Position numbers and translations under genes: made by a program
Notes under the pieces: model-generated
What the model was told of the DNA's origin: nothing
The model's input: only the letters and a program-made list of their open reading frames with translations
The model's database searches: none
Shown: piece after piece, positions 52,629 through 62,652 of the stretch
Layout: each line of letters begins with the position of its first letter
How positions within the stretch are numbered: the stretch's first letter is position 1
DNA from: an uncultured Bacteroides sp.
GTDB lineage: Bacteria; Bacteroidota; Bacteroidia; Bacteroidales; Bacteroidaceae
Reading direction: 5' to 3'
Length of the DNA stretch: 64,000 bases
NCBI RefSeq assembly: GCF_963676325.1
Contig: NZ_OY781099.1
Coordinates: 1,488,001 to 1,552,000 of the forward strand

Positions 52629-55373
52629 ATGAAACCAACCATTCAACAGTTCGTTTCCGAGCGCATCCTTATATTGGATGGCGCTATGGGTACAATGATT
52701 CAGAAGTATAATCTGAGAGAAGAAGATTTCCGTAACGAACGTTTTGCGCACATCCCCGGTCAGATGAAAGGAAACAATGATTTGCTTTGTCTCACTCGTC
52801 CGGATGTTATCATGGATATTCACAGAAAGTATCTTGAAGCAGGAGCCGACATTATTGAAACTAATACATTTAGTTCCACAACGGTTTCTATGGCAGATTA
52901 CCATGTGCAGGAATATGTGCGTGAGATGAATCTTGCTGCCGTAAAGATTGCCCGTGAAGTGGCAGATGAATTTACCCGTATGAATCCTGACAAACCAAGG
53001 TTTGTGGCTGGTTCTGTTGGTCCTACCAATAAAACTTGTTCCATGTCTCCGGATGTGAATAATCCGGCATTCCGTGCTTTGTCGTATGATGAACTGGCTA
53101 CGGCATATCAGGAACAGATGGACGCTTTGATTGAAGGGGGAGTGGATGCCATTCTTATTGAGACTATCTTTGATACATTAAATGCCAAGGCTGCTATTTT
53201 TGCTGCTGAAAGTGCAATGGAAGCTAGAGGTGTTAAGTTGCCTATCATGCTTTCCGTTACAGTTTCTGATACAGGAGGACGTACTCTTTCCGGTCAGACT
53301 CTGGATGCTTTTCTGGCTTCCGTACAGCATGCCCCGATTTTCTCGGTGGGATTGAACTGTTCTTTCGGAGCTAAACAGTTAAAACCTTTCCTTGAAGGTT
53401 TGGCTGCCCGCGCACCTTACTATATAAGTGCTTATCCTAATGCCGGCCTTCCAAATAGTCTGGGTCAATATGATCAGACTCCTGCCGAGATGGCTGTGCA
53501 GGTTAAAGAATATGTTGAGGAAGGATTAATCAATATCATAGGTGGGTGTTGTGGAACCACAAATGAATATATTGCCGAATATGCTGCTTTGATTGAAGGA
53601 AAGGCTCCGCATAAACCGGTACCTGCTCCAGATTGTATGTGGCTTTCGGGATTGGAATTGCTGGAAGTAAAACCTGAAATTAATTTCGTGAATGTGGGCG
53701 AAAGATGTAACGTGGCTGGTTCGCGTAAGTTTCTTCGACTCATTCAGGAAAAGAAATATGATGAAGCTCTTTCTATTGCCCGCGGACAAGTAGAAGACGG
53801 TGCTTTGATTGTTGACGTGAACATGGACGAAGGTTTGCTGGATGCAAAAGAGGAAATGACTACTTTCTTGAATCTGATTGCTTCAGAACCTGATATTGCA
53901 CGGGTACCTGTCATGATTGACTCTTCTAAATGGGAAGTGATTGTTGCCGGACTGAAATGTTTGCAAGGAAAGTCAATCGTAAACTCTATCTCACTAAAAG
54001 AAGGTGAAGAGGCATTTCTGGAGCATGCCCGTGCTATAAAGAAATATGGTGCAGCTGCTGTGGTTATGGCTTTCGATGAGAAAGGACAGGCTGATACTTG
54101 TGCACGCAAAATTGAGGTATGCGAAAGAGCTTACCGTCTGTTGGTGGATAAGATTCAGTTTAATCCTCATGATATTATTTTTGACCCAAACGTGCTGGCT
54201 ATCGCTACCGGAATGGAAGAGCATAATAACTATGCGGTAGACTTTATTAATGCTACGGCATGGATAAAGAAAAACCTTCCCGGAGCACATATCAGTGGTG
54301 GTATAAGCAACCTTTCTTTCTCTTTCCGGGGAAACAATTATATTCGTGAGGCTATGCATGCCGTATTCCTTTATCATGCTATTCAGCAAGGTATGGATAT
54401 GGGTATTGTAAATCCTGCCACAGCGGTAATGTATACTGATATTGATCCTGATTTGCTGGTTAAGATAGAAGATGTGGTGCTCAACCGTCGCCCGGATGCT
54501 GCTGAGATTCTGATTGAAACAGCTGAAAGCTTAAAAGATGCTGGTAAGGAAAATAATCAGGCTGCGGTGAAACATGATGCGTGGAGAGACGGAGAGGTAA
54601 ACGGAAGACTGAAATATGCACTCATAAAAGGTATTGGTGATTTTCTTGAAGAAGACCTTGCCGAAGTTATTCCACTATACAATAAAGCAGTGGATATTAT
54701 TGAGGGACCTTTAATGGACGGTATGAATACTGTTGGCGAACTTTTTGGAGAAGGAAAGATGTTCTTACCCCAGGTGGTGAAAACAGCCCGTACCATGAAG
54801 AAAGCCGTTGCAATACTTCAACCGTTAATTGAAGCAGAAAAGACCGAAGGTTCTACTTCTGCCGGTAAGATGCTTATTGCCACAGTAAAAGGCGATGTGC
54901 ACGATATCGGAAAGAACATTGTTTCTGTAGTGATGGCTTGTAATAATTACGAAGTAATAGACTTAGGGGTAATGGTTCCTGCCGAAACTATTGTGCAGCG
55001 TGCAATAGAGGAAAAGGTAGACTTTATCGGCTTGAGTGGATTAATAACTCCATCACTGGAAGAAATGGTGCATGTGGCTGTTGAACTTCAGAAAGCCGGA
55101 CTTGATATTCCTTTGATGATTGGTGGTGCAACAACTTCCAAGCTGCATACGGCTCTGAAAATAGCGCCTGTATATAGTGGTATTGTTGCTCACATGAAAG
55201 ATGCCGCCCAGAATGCTTCTTTAGCTGCTCGTTTGATGAACTCTAATGCCAAAGAAAAGCTGGCTGCAGATCTTAACAACGAGTATGAAACTCTTCGTCA
55301 GAAGAATGTTGGAAAGAAGGTTGATACGGTTTCAATTGAAGAAGCACAAAAAAATAAGCTGAAGTTATTTTAA
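52629..55373 (+). CDS. metH: Cobalamin-dependent methionine synthase, without activation domain
   Basis: 914 residues. Methylates homocysteine with methyltetrahydrofolate through methylcobalamin. Order: homocysteine domain with zinc ligands Cys244 (GLNCSFG) and Cys307/Cys308 (GGCCGTT); pterin domain from about 345 (EINFVNVGERCNVAGSRKF); B12 cap and binding domain with DVHDIGKN, His758 being the cobalt ligand. It ends at about residue 914, where the E. coli enzyme (about 1227) continues with the AdoMet-dependent reactivation domain. The shorter form is usual in Bacteroides, where a separate activation protein may exist. No cobalamin riboswitch is visible; only 38 bases separate it from the Gate gene. 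Confidence 0.96.
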   Translation: MKPTIQQFVSERILILDGAMGTMIQKYNLREEDFRNERFAHIPGQMKGNNDLLCLTRPDVIMDIHRKYLEAGADIIETNTFSSTTVSMADYHVQEYVREMNLAAVKIAREVADEFTRMNPDKPRFVAGSVGPTNKTCSMSPDVNNPAFRALSYDELATAYQEQMDALIEGGVDAILIETIFDTLNAKAAIFAAESAMEARGVKLPIMLSVTVSDTGGRTLSGQTLDAFLASVQHAPIFSVGLNCSFGAKQLKPFLEGLAARAPYYISAYPNAGLPNSLGQYDQTPAEMAVQVKEYVEEGLINIIGGCCGTTNEYIAEYAALIEGKAPHKPVPAPDCMWLSGLELLEVKPEINFVNVGERCNVAGSRKFLRLIQEKKYDEALSIARGQVEDGALIVDVNMDEGLLDAKEEMTTFLNLIASEPDIARVPVMIDSSKWEVIVAGLKCLQGKSIVNSISLKEGEEAFLEHARAIKKYGAAAVVMAFDEKGQADTCARKIEVCERAYRLLVDKIQFNPHDIIFDPNVLAIATGMEEHNNYAVDFINATAWIKKNLPGAHISGGISNLSFSFRGNNYIREAMHAVFLYHAIQQGMDMGIVNPATAVMYTDIDPDLLVKIEDVVLNRRPDAAEILIETAESLKDAGKENNQAAVKHDAWRDGEVNGRLKYALIKGIGDFLEEDLAEVIPLYNKAVDIIEGPLMDGMNTVGELFGEGKMFLPQVVKTARTMKKAVAILQPLIEAEKTEGSTSAGKMLIATVKGDVHDIGKNIVSVVMACNNYEVIDLGVMVPAETIVQRAIEEKVDFIGLSGLITPSLEEMVHVAVELQKAGLDIPLMIGGATTSKLHTALKIAPVYSGIVAHMKDAAQNASLAARLMNSNAKEKLAADLNNEYETLRQKNVGKKVDTVSIEEAQKNKLKLF

Positions 55374-55392
55374 TATTATAAGTTAGTTAGCT

Positions 55393-55854
55393 ATGGATAC
55401 ATTCTATTATTCGTCGCCGATAGGTGTTCTTGAGATAAAATCTGCAGATAATCAGATCACTCATTTGCTGTTTAAAGACTCAGCAGGAACATCTTCTGAA
55501 GCTATTTCGGATGTAATGAAAGAATGTATCCATCAGCTTGATGAATATTTTGCAGGAAACCTACAGAACTTTTCGCTTCCTTTGGCTCCCGAAGGTACTC
55601 ACTTCCAGGAATCAGTATGGGAAGCTCTGCAAACCATACCTTACGGGCAGACTATCTGTTACAAACAACTGGCAGAAAAAGTGGGTAATCCTAAAGCTTG
55701 CCGCGCTGTTGGTACTGCTAACGGACGAAATCCCATTGCTATTATTATTCCTTGTCACCGCGTGATTGCTGCCGATGGTTCTTTGGGTGGCTATGCAGGC
55801 GGACTTGATGTTAAAACTACATTGCTCAGACTAGAAGGTATTAATCGTTTTTGA
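55393..55854 (+). CDS. ogt: Methylated-DNA-protein-cysteine methyltransferase
   Basis: 153 residues. Removes methyl groups from O6-methylguanine. The acceptor cysteine is Cys121 in IIPCHRVIAADGSLGGYAGGL, preceded by the winged-helix FQESVWEALQTIPYGQTICY and CRAVGTANGRNP. It lacks the Ada N-terminal domain, so it is the Ogt type. Follows metH by 19 bases. Confidence 0.95.
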   Translation: MDTFYYSSPIGVLEIKSADNQITHLLFKDSAGTSSEAISDVMKECIHQLDEYFAGNLQNFSLPLAPEGTHFQESVWEALQTIPYGQTICYKQLAEKVGNPKACRAVGTANGRNPIAIIIPCHRVIAADGSLGGYAGGLDVKTTLLRLEGINRF

Positions 55855-56103
55855 ATACTGCTCTAGATATAGAAAATAGTTGAATTATACCTTACTGTTA
55901 TTTATTGTTATTTAATTATTTATTTTTACTTTATATTTGTTTGTATAACATATATTGTTTAATATTGCCCGAATATTTAATGTATTTATATTATTTGTGT
56001 TCCTATAAATAAAGCATTAAATATTATTTATATGAATATAATTTGTGAACTCTGATTATTTATTAATCAAAGTCCATTTATTTGGCAATTTAATACAAGC
56101 AAT

Positions 56104-57408
56104 ATGAAAAAACAGATTTACACGACTTTAAGTGCATTTGTGATGGGAATGGCCATCTGTGTTCAGGCACAAAACTATGATGATTATAACCTGAAAAGTT
56201 ACAAAACACCGGATATAAAACGTAATGCACTTGATTTTAATTTTAACTCAGATGGTGGTTTTGTTACTAACCCTGGTTCCAATAATAATACATTTGACAT
56301 AAAGGGCCTCATAAATTCAAGTTTTAAAAGAGATATAAATACCCGACACTTTATTGGAGAGCAACAAGTCAATCTTGATTTGTCAGGATCTAACATGGGT
56401 TTAAACTCGATTTCCAATTCAAAGAGAAGAAATCTTTCATCGACTTTTCAATATGAAAACTCTTCTCGTTTTTATATTTCAGATAAATGGTTCTGGAATA
56501 CAGGTGGAAATGTTTATTTCAATTATGATAATATTAAAGGTGCATCAGATCCTGTATATTCAACTCTTAACTTTAATGTTTCACCTACTATCGGTTTAGG
56601 AAAAGGACGTATAGAATCAGTGCGTGATGCGCGGCAAGCTATTTATATATTAGACAATTTATCAAAAAAAGGTGTAATTACAACTAAGCTCTCAGAAGAA
56701 GAGATTAATAGATTCTCGCAGATTATTTCTACAGTAAAGAATAAACGCTTTCTGGATGCTCGTATTCATTTAATTGATGAAATAACACAAGTTGATTCTT
56801 TTCTGATTGAAAATAACTACCTGAAAAAAACAGGAGCTAGCTATTTTACAACTCTTTATGATTACTGGCAATATGGCGATTTATTTGCAAGAGGAGCCGG
56901 ATTAGAATTTTGTGCAAATCTTAATCCATTTTACGTTTATTCTAATATGCATCCGAATGGAACGAAATATGTTCAGAGTGGAATTAGTGCAAAATTTTTG
57001 GTTAATTATGAAGATCCTATTAATCTCTACTGGCAGCAGTCTGCAAATGCGTCGGTTATACTAGGATACAATCATAACTCAATGACATTCGATGATACTA
57101 AATCATCCGGGAATGAACGTTCTGGCCTTTTTTTAGGAAACTATGGTATTGGTTATTATCCAAATTCACGGACCAATCTCAATATAGGAGTGTCGGAACA
57201 ATTCCGATTGAGTAATAATAGTATTTCTGATAAAACATTTTATACCAGTAGTACCAGTTTGGTGTTCTCAACTTATTATTATATTTCTCCCCAACTACGT
57301 TTGTCGGGTAATGTTAATCTTGCTTATAATGACAGTAATGACTATAATCTGAATTACGATAGATGGAATGGATACTATTCAATGACATTTACGTATTCTT
57401 TATTCTGA
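56104..57408 (+). CDS. Hypothetical outer-membrane beta-barrel protein
   Basis: 434 residues, signal peptide ending near CVQAQN. The long mature part is rich in Asn, Ser and Tyr with many amphipathic strands and a helical insertion (about 185-250), and ends in YDRWNGYYSMTFTYSLF, a C-terminal strand typical of outer-membrane barrels. No family recognised and no partner gene. The upstream 250 bases are A+T-rich. Confidence 0.75.
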   Translation: MKKQIYTTLSAFVMGMAICVQAQNYDDYNLKSYKTPDIKRNALDFNFNSDGGFVTNPGSNNNTFDIKGLINSSFKRDINTRHFIGEQQVNLDLSGSNMGLNSISNSKRRNLSSTFQYENSSRFYISDKWFWNTGGNVYFNYDNIKGASDPVYSTLNFNVSPTIGLGKGRIESVRDARQAIYILDNLSKKGVITTKLSEEEINRFSQIISTVKNKRFLDARIHLIDEITQVDSFLIENNYLKKTGASYFTTLYDYWQYGDLFARGAGLEFCANLNPFYVYSNMHPNGTKYVQSGISAKFLVNYEDPINLYWQQSANASVILGYNHNSMTFDDTKSSGNERSGLFLGNYGIGYYPNSRTNLNIGVSEQFRLSNNSISDKTFYTSSTSLVFSTYYYISPQLRLSGNVNLAYNDSNDYNLNYDRWNGYYSMTFTYSLF

Positions 57409-57471
57409 TGCAGCGTAAGATTTGCCTGATTAAAATGCAAAGTAACTGTATTGCATAAGAGTCTCAGGCAT

Positions 57472-57541
57472 TCACCAATAAATAAAATCCATAGGCCAAT
57501 GGTTAAGCAACCATTGGCCTATGGATTTTATTTATTGGTGA
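57472..57541. repeat. Perfect 33-bp palindrome, paired 33-nt element
   Basis: Arms 57472-57504 and 57509-57541 are exact reverse complements with loop AAGC, between two convergent genes. Each arm starts with the ATTCACCAAT-type motif and has the ATAGGCCAATGG end found in the other copies. It can serve as a bidirectional terminator. Confidence 0.88.
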
Positions 57542-57635
57542 TAGAATATAAGCTGAGTTGATTTATAAAAATGGATATAAAAGGAGTAGATTAAAGTCTA
57601 TTTAAAGAAGAAAACAGACCTCTGTCCTATGATTA

Positions 57636-59015
57636 TTAGTGCTTGATTTTCTTTTTGTACACCTTGTAGCGGTCATTGATATCCCGAACAAAATTATAGG
57701 TCTCTATTCCACGGAAGTAACCGTTCTTGCAGACCGGGTCGGTGAAATATTCTTCATTGCTTTCAAGAAGAATATATTCTTCCACATTATCATACCACAC
57801 AAGTTTGTTCTTGCCAAACTTTTCTGCCAACGCCATAGCATCGTAGATGTGTGATTGTCCGGCATTATATGTGGCAAGGATAAAGTTTCTACGCTCTTTT
57901 TTATTGTGTATCATGCTAAAGCTCTTGTCGATGGATGCAATATATTTCACCGCAGCTTTTACACTCTCTTCGGGAATATCCTCTTCTCCGGCAGCTATTC
58001 CCATTGCTCTTGCAGTAGCGGGCATAAGTTGCATCAGACCTCTTGCTCCGGCCCATGAGACTGCTTTTGGATTGAAGTTTGATTCATTGTAGGCAAGTGA
58101 AGCAAGAAATCGCCAATCCCAGTCAATCTCCTTCGAGTACTTTTTGAATAACTTATCATAATGTGATATCTTTCCATCCTCGATAGATAGAATAGGAGAG
58201 TGAATGGTCGTTTTGAGCAACTCGAAATATCGCTTTGTACTGGCTGCGTAATCAGGAGAAGTCTTGTTCTTTTTATACCACTCATTGGCTGCTTTTGCAA
58301 GGAGTGGACAATCATTCCTTACTGCCCACGATGCCCGTTGGTCAAAGCTGACCGATAGCTTGATATCAATGTTGGGATAATAAGTTGCATTCAGTTTGGC
58401 AAGGTCGTTATCACATATTGTATACTGAATTTTTCCTTCTGATACCTGAGTAATCAGATTTTCTACTGTGATACTATCGCTTGTTACCTTGTGAATCTTT
58501 ATTCCCCCTCCCAGTTCTTTGTCGAGGTTGACTAATCGGTCATAGTACTTTCCTGGTTTTACATAAACATCTTTCCCTATCAGTTCCGTAACATCTTTCA
58601 GTGGTTTTGTTTTTCCCTCATTGTTCTGAACAACAACCTGATGAGTAATTACTTCCAGTCCGCAGTAAGTCAGACTGTCTTTCATTTTTTTTGTTATCGG
58701 CAGACTGTAGGCAATCATGTCTCCTTTGCCGCTTTTTAGCTTTTTAACCAATTCCGGAATATTTTTAGCCACTTCCACCCGTAGCTTTAATCCCAAAGAT
58801 CGGGCAAACTGTTCGCTAAGTTCGAACTGGAAACCCATATCCTGTCCCCGGTAATTGAAATAAGAGGTAGAGCTGTATAGCGTAAGAACCACCAGCTCTC
58901 CGCTGTCTTTTATCTGAGGAAGATCGTAAACATTCACATCTTTCTTACTAGTATGCATGTTCTTGCAGGCTAGTAACGTGAAGAGCATAATAAAGATGGG
59001 AATTAGTTTACGCAT
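57636..59015 (-). CDS. mltF: MltF-like lytic transglycosylase lipoprotein
   Basis: 459 residues from ATG 59015 (MRKLIPIFIMLFTLLAC, lipobox LLAC); the frame extends to 59057 but would overlap udk. N-terminal solute-binding-type domain (about residues 40-265, GELVVLTLYSSTSYFNYRG). C-terminal SLT domain: LAYNESNFNPKAVSWAGARGLMQLMPATA with catalytic Glu311, then FILATYNAGQSHIYDA. It cleaves the peptidoglycan backbone to give 1,6-anhydromuropeptides. Downstream of udk by 13 bases. Confidence 0.92.
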   Translation of the reverse strand: MRKLIPIFIMLFTLLACKNMHTSKKDVNVYDLPQIKDSGELVVLTLYSSTSYFNYRGQDMGFQFELSEQFARSLGLKLRVEVAKNIPELVKKLKSGKGDMIAYSLPITKKMKDSLTYCGLEVITHQVVVQNNEGKTKPLKDVTELIGKDVYVKPGKYYDRLVNLDKELGGGIKIHKVTSDSITVENLITQVSEGKIQYTICDNDLAKLNATYYPNIDIKLSVSFDQRASWAVRNDCPLLAKAANEWYKKNKTSPDYAASTKRYFELLKTTIHSPILSIEDGKISHYDKLFKKYSKEIDWDWRFLASLAYNESNFNPKAVSWAGARGLMQLMPATARAMGIAAGEEDIPEESVKAAVKYIASIDKSFSMIHNKKERRNFILATYNAGQSHIYDAMALAEKFGKNKLVWYDNVEEYILLESNEEYFTDPVCKNGYFRGIETYNFVRDINDRYKVYKKKIKH

Positions 59016-59028
59016 ACATTTTATTTTT

Positions 59029-59646
59029 CTATTTTTCCAGTCCCAGATTCTTTTCAATATACATGGTTAATATATCAATAGCTATCTGGTTATTTCCACC
59101 CTGAGGAATAATTAAGTCGGCATATCTTTTTGTTGGCTCAATAAATTGCTGATGCATGGGTTTCAATACGCGGGTATATCTCTCCATAACCATTTCTGCA
59201 GTACGTCCTCTTTCTACAATATCCCGGTTTATAACACGGATCAACCGTTCGTCGGAATCAGCATCCACAAAAACCTTCAGATCCATCAGATCTCTCAGCC
59301 TTTTATCGCATAGAGCAAGGATGCCTTCTATAACAATAACATCACGCGGTTCAATGTGGATGGTTTCGGGCTGACGGGTGCAGGTAAGATAAGAATAAGT
59401 GGGTTGTTCAATGCTTTTTCCTTTTTTTAGCTGTTGAATGTGTTTTGACAATAGATCCCATTCGAAAGAATCCGGATGATCAAAATTAATAAACTGTCTT
59501 TCTTCAACGGGAACATTGCTGCTGTCTTTATAGTAAGAATCCTGAGGAAGAAGTACAACTTCATCTTTTGGAAGACTATCAAAGATCTTACGTACAACGG
59601 TTGTTTTGCCGGAACCTGTTCCGCCGGCTATACCTATTATTAACAT
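59029..59646 (-). CDS. udk: Uridine kinase
   Basis: 205 residues. Walker A GGTGSGKTT (residues 8-16), the DSYYKD segment and FDHPDSFEWDLL are typical. Phosphorylates uridine and cytidine in the salvage pathway. First gene of a two-gene unit with mltF. A minus-strand TATTTTTG box lies 70 bases upstream at 59716-59723. Confidence 0.96.
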   Translation of the reverse strand: MLIIGIAGGTGSGKTTVVRKIFDSLPKDEVVLLPQDSYYKDSSNVPVEERQFINFDHPDSFEWDLLSKHIQQLKKGKSIEQPTYSYLTCTRQPETIHIEPRDVIVIEGILALCDKRLRDLMDLKVFVDADSDERLIRVINRDIVERGRTAEMVMERYTRVLKPMHQQFIEPTKRYADLIIPQGGNNQIAIDILTMYIEKNLGLEK

Positions 59647-59677
59647 GGTTTAATATTGCTTTTTAAAACAAATGACT

Positions 59678-59685
59678 TACTTTTG
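59678..59685 (+). promoter_or_regulatory. -7 box TACTTTTG of the Dabb-dsbD unit
   Basis: Exact TAnnTTTG with TTGC about 19 bases upstream, 65 bases before the ATG at 59750. Confidence 0.65.
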
Positions 59686-59715
59686 CTTTAAATTCATTAG
59701 AATTGAATTTATATA

Positions 59716-59723
59716 CAAAAATA
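59716..59723 (-). promoter_or_regulatory. -7 box TATTTTTG of udk-mltF
   Basis: CAAAAATA on the plus strand, 70 bases upstream of the udk ATG. The divergent box at 59678 lies downstream of it, so the two promoters face and cross each other. Confidence 0.45.
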
Positions 59724-59749
59724 GAACAAAATAATTAATAAAACAAAGT

Positions 59750-60049
59750 ATGGTAAGACACATTGTATTATTTCAACTTAAAAAAACACTTTCTGAAAGT
59801 GATAAACTAATTGTAATGAATCAGTTTAAAGAAGCAATTGAAGCTTTACCAAAGGATATTGAAGTAATTCGCAGTATTGAAGTGAAATTTAATATGAATC
59901 CGGCAGAAGTTTATGACATTGCTTTGGTGAGTGAATTTGATTCATTGGAAGATGTAAACTTCTATGCAAAACATCCTTTGCATGTAGCTGCCGGAAAGAT
60001 TTTGGCAGAGGTGAAAGAAAGTCGCGCATGTGTAGATTATGAGTTTTAA
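59750..60049 (+). CDS. Dabb family (stress-responsive barrel) protein
   Basis: 99 residues. MVRHIVLFQLKKTLSESDK at the start and YDIALVSEFDSLEDVNFYAKHPLHVAA are typical of the dimeric alpha/beta barrel fold. Biochemical role unknown for most bacterial members. The stop lies directly before dsbD, 18 bases from its ATG. Confidence 0.9.
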   Translation: MVRHIVLFQLKKTLSESDKLIVMNQFKEAIEALPKDIEVIRSIEVKFNMNPAEVYDIALVSEFDSLEDVNFYAKHPLHVAAGKILAEVKESRACVDYEF

Positions 60050-60067
60050 TTGACTCTTTATTTAATT

Positions 60068-62092
60068 ATGAGAAAAATAATATTCCTGTTCTGTTTACTG
60101 CTTTCTTTGACAGGAACTATCCGTGCTCAGATACAAGACCCGGTAAGCTTTAAAACAGAACTTAAAACGACAAGTGAAACAGAAGCGGAAATTCGTTTCA
60201 CTGCATCCATTGATAAAGGGTGGCATGTTTATTCAGTAAACCTTCCTTCGGGTGGTCCTATATCGGCAACATTTAATGTTGATAAGATAGAGGGGGCTAA
60301 ACTTGCTGGTAAGCTGACTCCCGTGAGCAAAGAGATTGCAAAGTTTGATAAAGTGTTTGAAATGAATCTCCGATTCTTTGAACACAGTGCAGTCTTTGTT
60401 CAGAAGATAAAAATAACCGGAGCCAAATATAGCATAAAAGGTTATCTGGAATATGGTGCATGTAACGATGAAAATTGCTTGCCTCCTACACAGGTGCCGT
60501 TTAGCTATAGCGGAAAAGGTAGTGCAAAAGCAGTAGCTGAGGCTGCAACAACTTCGAAAGAAGAAGTGAAAACAGAGGCAACAACAGCATTACCTATTGA
60601 TACGCTGGCTATTGCTTCAAAAGATACGGTTGCTGTGACAGATTCTGCTTCAATAACCAATTATTGGAAACCTGTAATTAGTGAGCTGAATGCTTTTGGT
60701 GGAACCGTTGCTCATAAGGATTATTCATGGTTCTATATATTTATTACAGGATTTTTAGGTGGTTTATTAGCACTATTTACTCCGTGTGTATGGCCTATTA
60801 TTCCTATGACGGTAAGCTTCTTCCTGAAACGTTCTCAGAATAAGAAAAAAGGAATCCGAGATGCCTGTTTGTATGGTGTTTCCATTATAGTGATTTATGT
60901 AGCTTTGGGATTAGCTGTTACGCTTCTTTTCGGAGCAAGTGCACTCAATGCCTTGTCCACAAATGCTGTATTCAATATCCTCTTCTTCCTGATGCTGGTA
61001 ATCTTTGCCGCTTCATTCTTTGGAGCATTTGAGATAACTCTGCCTTCATCCTGGAGTACGAAAGTGGATAGTAAAGCCGAAAGTACCGGCGGATTGCTAA
61101 GTATTTTCTTGATGGCATTTACACTGACATTGGTTTCCTTCTCATGTACAGGCCCTATTATCGGATTCTTGTTGGTACAGGTTTCCACTACCGGAGGTAT
61201 CATTGCACCTGCAATTGGTATGCTTGGATTTGCTATAGCTTTGGCACTTCCATTTACGCTGTTTGCATTGTTCCCTTCCTGGCTGAAATCAATGCCTCGT
61301 TCAGGGGGATGGATGAATCAGGTAAAGGTGGTGTTGGGATTCCTTGAACTTGCTTTCGCTCTGAAATTCTTCTCGGTTGCCGACCTGGCTTACGGATGGA
61401 GATTGCTAGACCGTGAAACATTCCTTGCTTTGTGGATTGTGATCTTTGCGTTGCTTGGTCTTTACCTGCTTGGCAAGATTCGTTTTCCTCATGACGATGA
61501 TGACTCTCATGTATCCGTACCGGCTTTCTTTATCGCACTTTTCTCACTGGCATTTGCTGTATATATGATTCCCGGATTGTGGGGCGCTCCTTTAAAAGCA
61601 GTCAGTGCTTTTGCTCCTCCAATGAAGACTCAGGATTTCAACTTGTATACAAAAGAAGTTCGTGCCAAGTTTGATGATTATGATGCGGGAATGGAATATG
61701 CGAAAAAATCAGGCAAACCTGTAATGGTCGACTTTACCGGATTTGGATGTGTGAACTGCCGAAAGATGGAACTTGCTGTGTGGATTGATCCGAAAGTAAG
61801 CAATATCATTGAGAATGACTATGTGCTGATTTCCTTGTATGTGGATGATAAGAAACCTCTTCCAATGCCGATTACTGTAAAAGAGAACGGAACAGAAAGA
61901 ACTCTTAAAACAGTGGGCGATAAGTGGAGCTATCTGCAAAGAAGTAAGTTTGGTGCCAATGCACAACCTTTTTATGTTTTGCTTGATAATGAAGGCAATC
62001 CGCTTAATATGTCTTATTCATATAATGAGAATATAGACAAATATGTGAACTTCCTTCAGACGGGCTTGAATAACTATAAGGCGAAAAAATAA
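60068..62092 (+). CDS. dsbD: Thiol:disulfide interchange protein DsbD family
   Basis: 674 residues from ATG 60068 (MRKIIFLFCLLLSLTGTIRAQ); the frame also has an upstream TTG. N-terminal periplasmic DsbD-alpha-like domain with YLEYGACNDENCLPPTQVPF (Cys pair), eight or nine membrane helices with the Cys of FTPCVWPIIPMTV and SFSCTGPIIG, and a C-terminal thioredoxin domain with FTGFGCVNCRKME. It carries electrons from cytoplasmic thioredoxin to periplasmic proteins. Followed by a thioesterase gene after 15 bases. Confidence 0.94.
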   Translation: MRKIIFLFCLLLSLTGTIRAQIQDPVSFKTELKTTSETEAEIRFTASIDKGWHVYSVNLPSGGPISATFNVDKIEGAKLAGKLTPVSKEIAKFDKVFEMNLRFFEHSAVFVQKIKITGAKYSIKGYLEYGACNDENCLPPTQVPFSYSGKGSAKAVAEAATTSKEEVKTEATTALPIDTLAIASKDTVAVTDSASITNYWKPVISELNAFGGTVAHKDYSWFYIFITGFLGGLLALFTPCVWPIIPMTVSFFLKRSQNKKKGIRDACLYGVSIIVIYVALGLAVTLLFGASALNALSTNAVFNILFFLMLVIFAASFFGAFEITLPSSWSTKVDSKAESTGGLLSIFLMAFTLTLVSFSCTGPIIGFLLVQVSTTGGIIAPAIGMLGFAIALALPFTLFALFPSWLKSMPRSGGWMNQVKVVLGFLELAFALKFFSVADLAYGWRLLDRETFLALWIVIFALLGLYLLGKIRFPHDDDDSHVSVPAFFIALFSLAFAVYMIPGLWGAPLKAVSAFAPPMKTQDFNLYTKEVRAKFDDYDAGMEYAKKSGKPVMVDFTGFGCVNCRKMELAVWIDPKVSNIIENDYVLISLYVDDKKPLPMPITVKENGTERTLKTVGDKWSYLQRSKFGANAQPFYVLLDNEGNPLNMSYSYNENIDKYVNFLQTGLNNYKAKK

Positions 62093-62107
62093 AAGTATAC
62101 TGATCAG

Positions 62108-62602
62108 ATGAAAAAGATAATTAATCCCTGGAATAAAAAAGAAGGCTATAACTGTTTTGGATGCTGCAAAAGCAATGAGAACGGAGTAAAGATGGATTTC
62201 TATGAAGACGGTGATGAGGTAGTTAGCGTGTGGAAACCTCAACCTCAGTTTCAGGGATGGGTTAATACCCTTCATGGGGGTATTCAGGCAGTTTTGATGG
62301 ACGAGATCTGTGCATGGGCTGTTCTTCGTAAACTTCAGACCACTGGCGTTACTACAAATATGCAAACACGGTATATGAAGTCAGTAAGCACGAACGATTC
62401 TTATCTTACTTTGCGGGCAAACATTCAGGAAGTAAAGCGCAACATTGTTATTGTGGAAGGACGGCTGTATAATGAAGCCGGTGAACTTTGCACAAAATCT
62501 GTTTGCACTTACTTCACTTTTTCTAAAGAAAAGGTACGTGAAGAGATGCAGTTTCTAGGCTGTGAAGTGGAAGAAGAGGATGTAAATCCATTAAATTGTT
62601 AG
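62108..62602 (+). CDS. PaaI-type hotdog thioesterase
   Basis: 164 residues. The signature NCFGCCKSNENGVKMDF followed by LHGGIQAVLMDEICAWAV is the PaaI-like 4HBT hotdog fold (active-site Gly-Gly and Asp). It hydrolyses acyl-CoA; substrate unknown. Last gene of the Dabb-dsbD unit. Confidence 0.88.
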   Translation: MKKIINPWNKKEGYNCFGCCKSNENGVKMDFYEDGDEVVSVWKPQPQFQGWVNTLHGGIQAVLMDEICAWAVLRKLQTTGVTTNMQTRYMKSVSTNDSYLTLRANIQEVKRNIVIVEGRLYNEAGELCTKSVCTYFTFSKEKVREEMQFLGCEVEEEDVNPLNC

Positions 62603-62652
62603 TTATTAAGATCTTTTTGTGATAATTATTTGGAAATACAAATAGATTAGTT

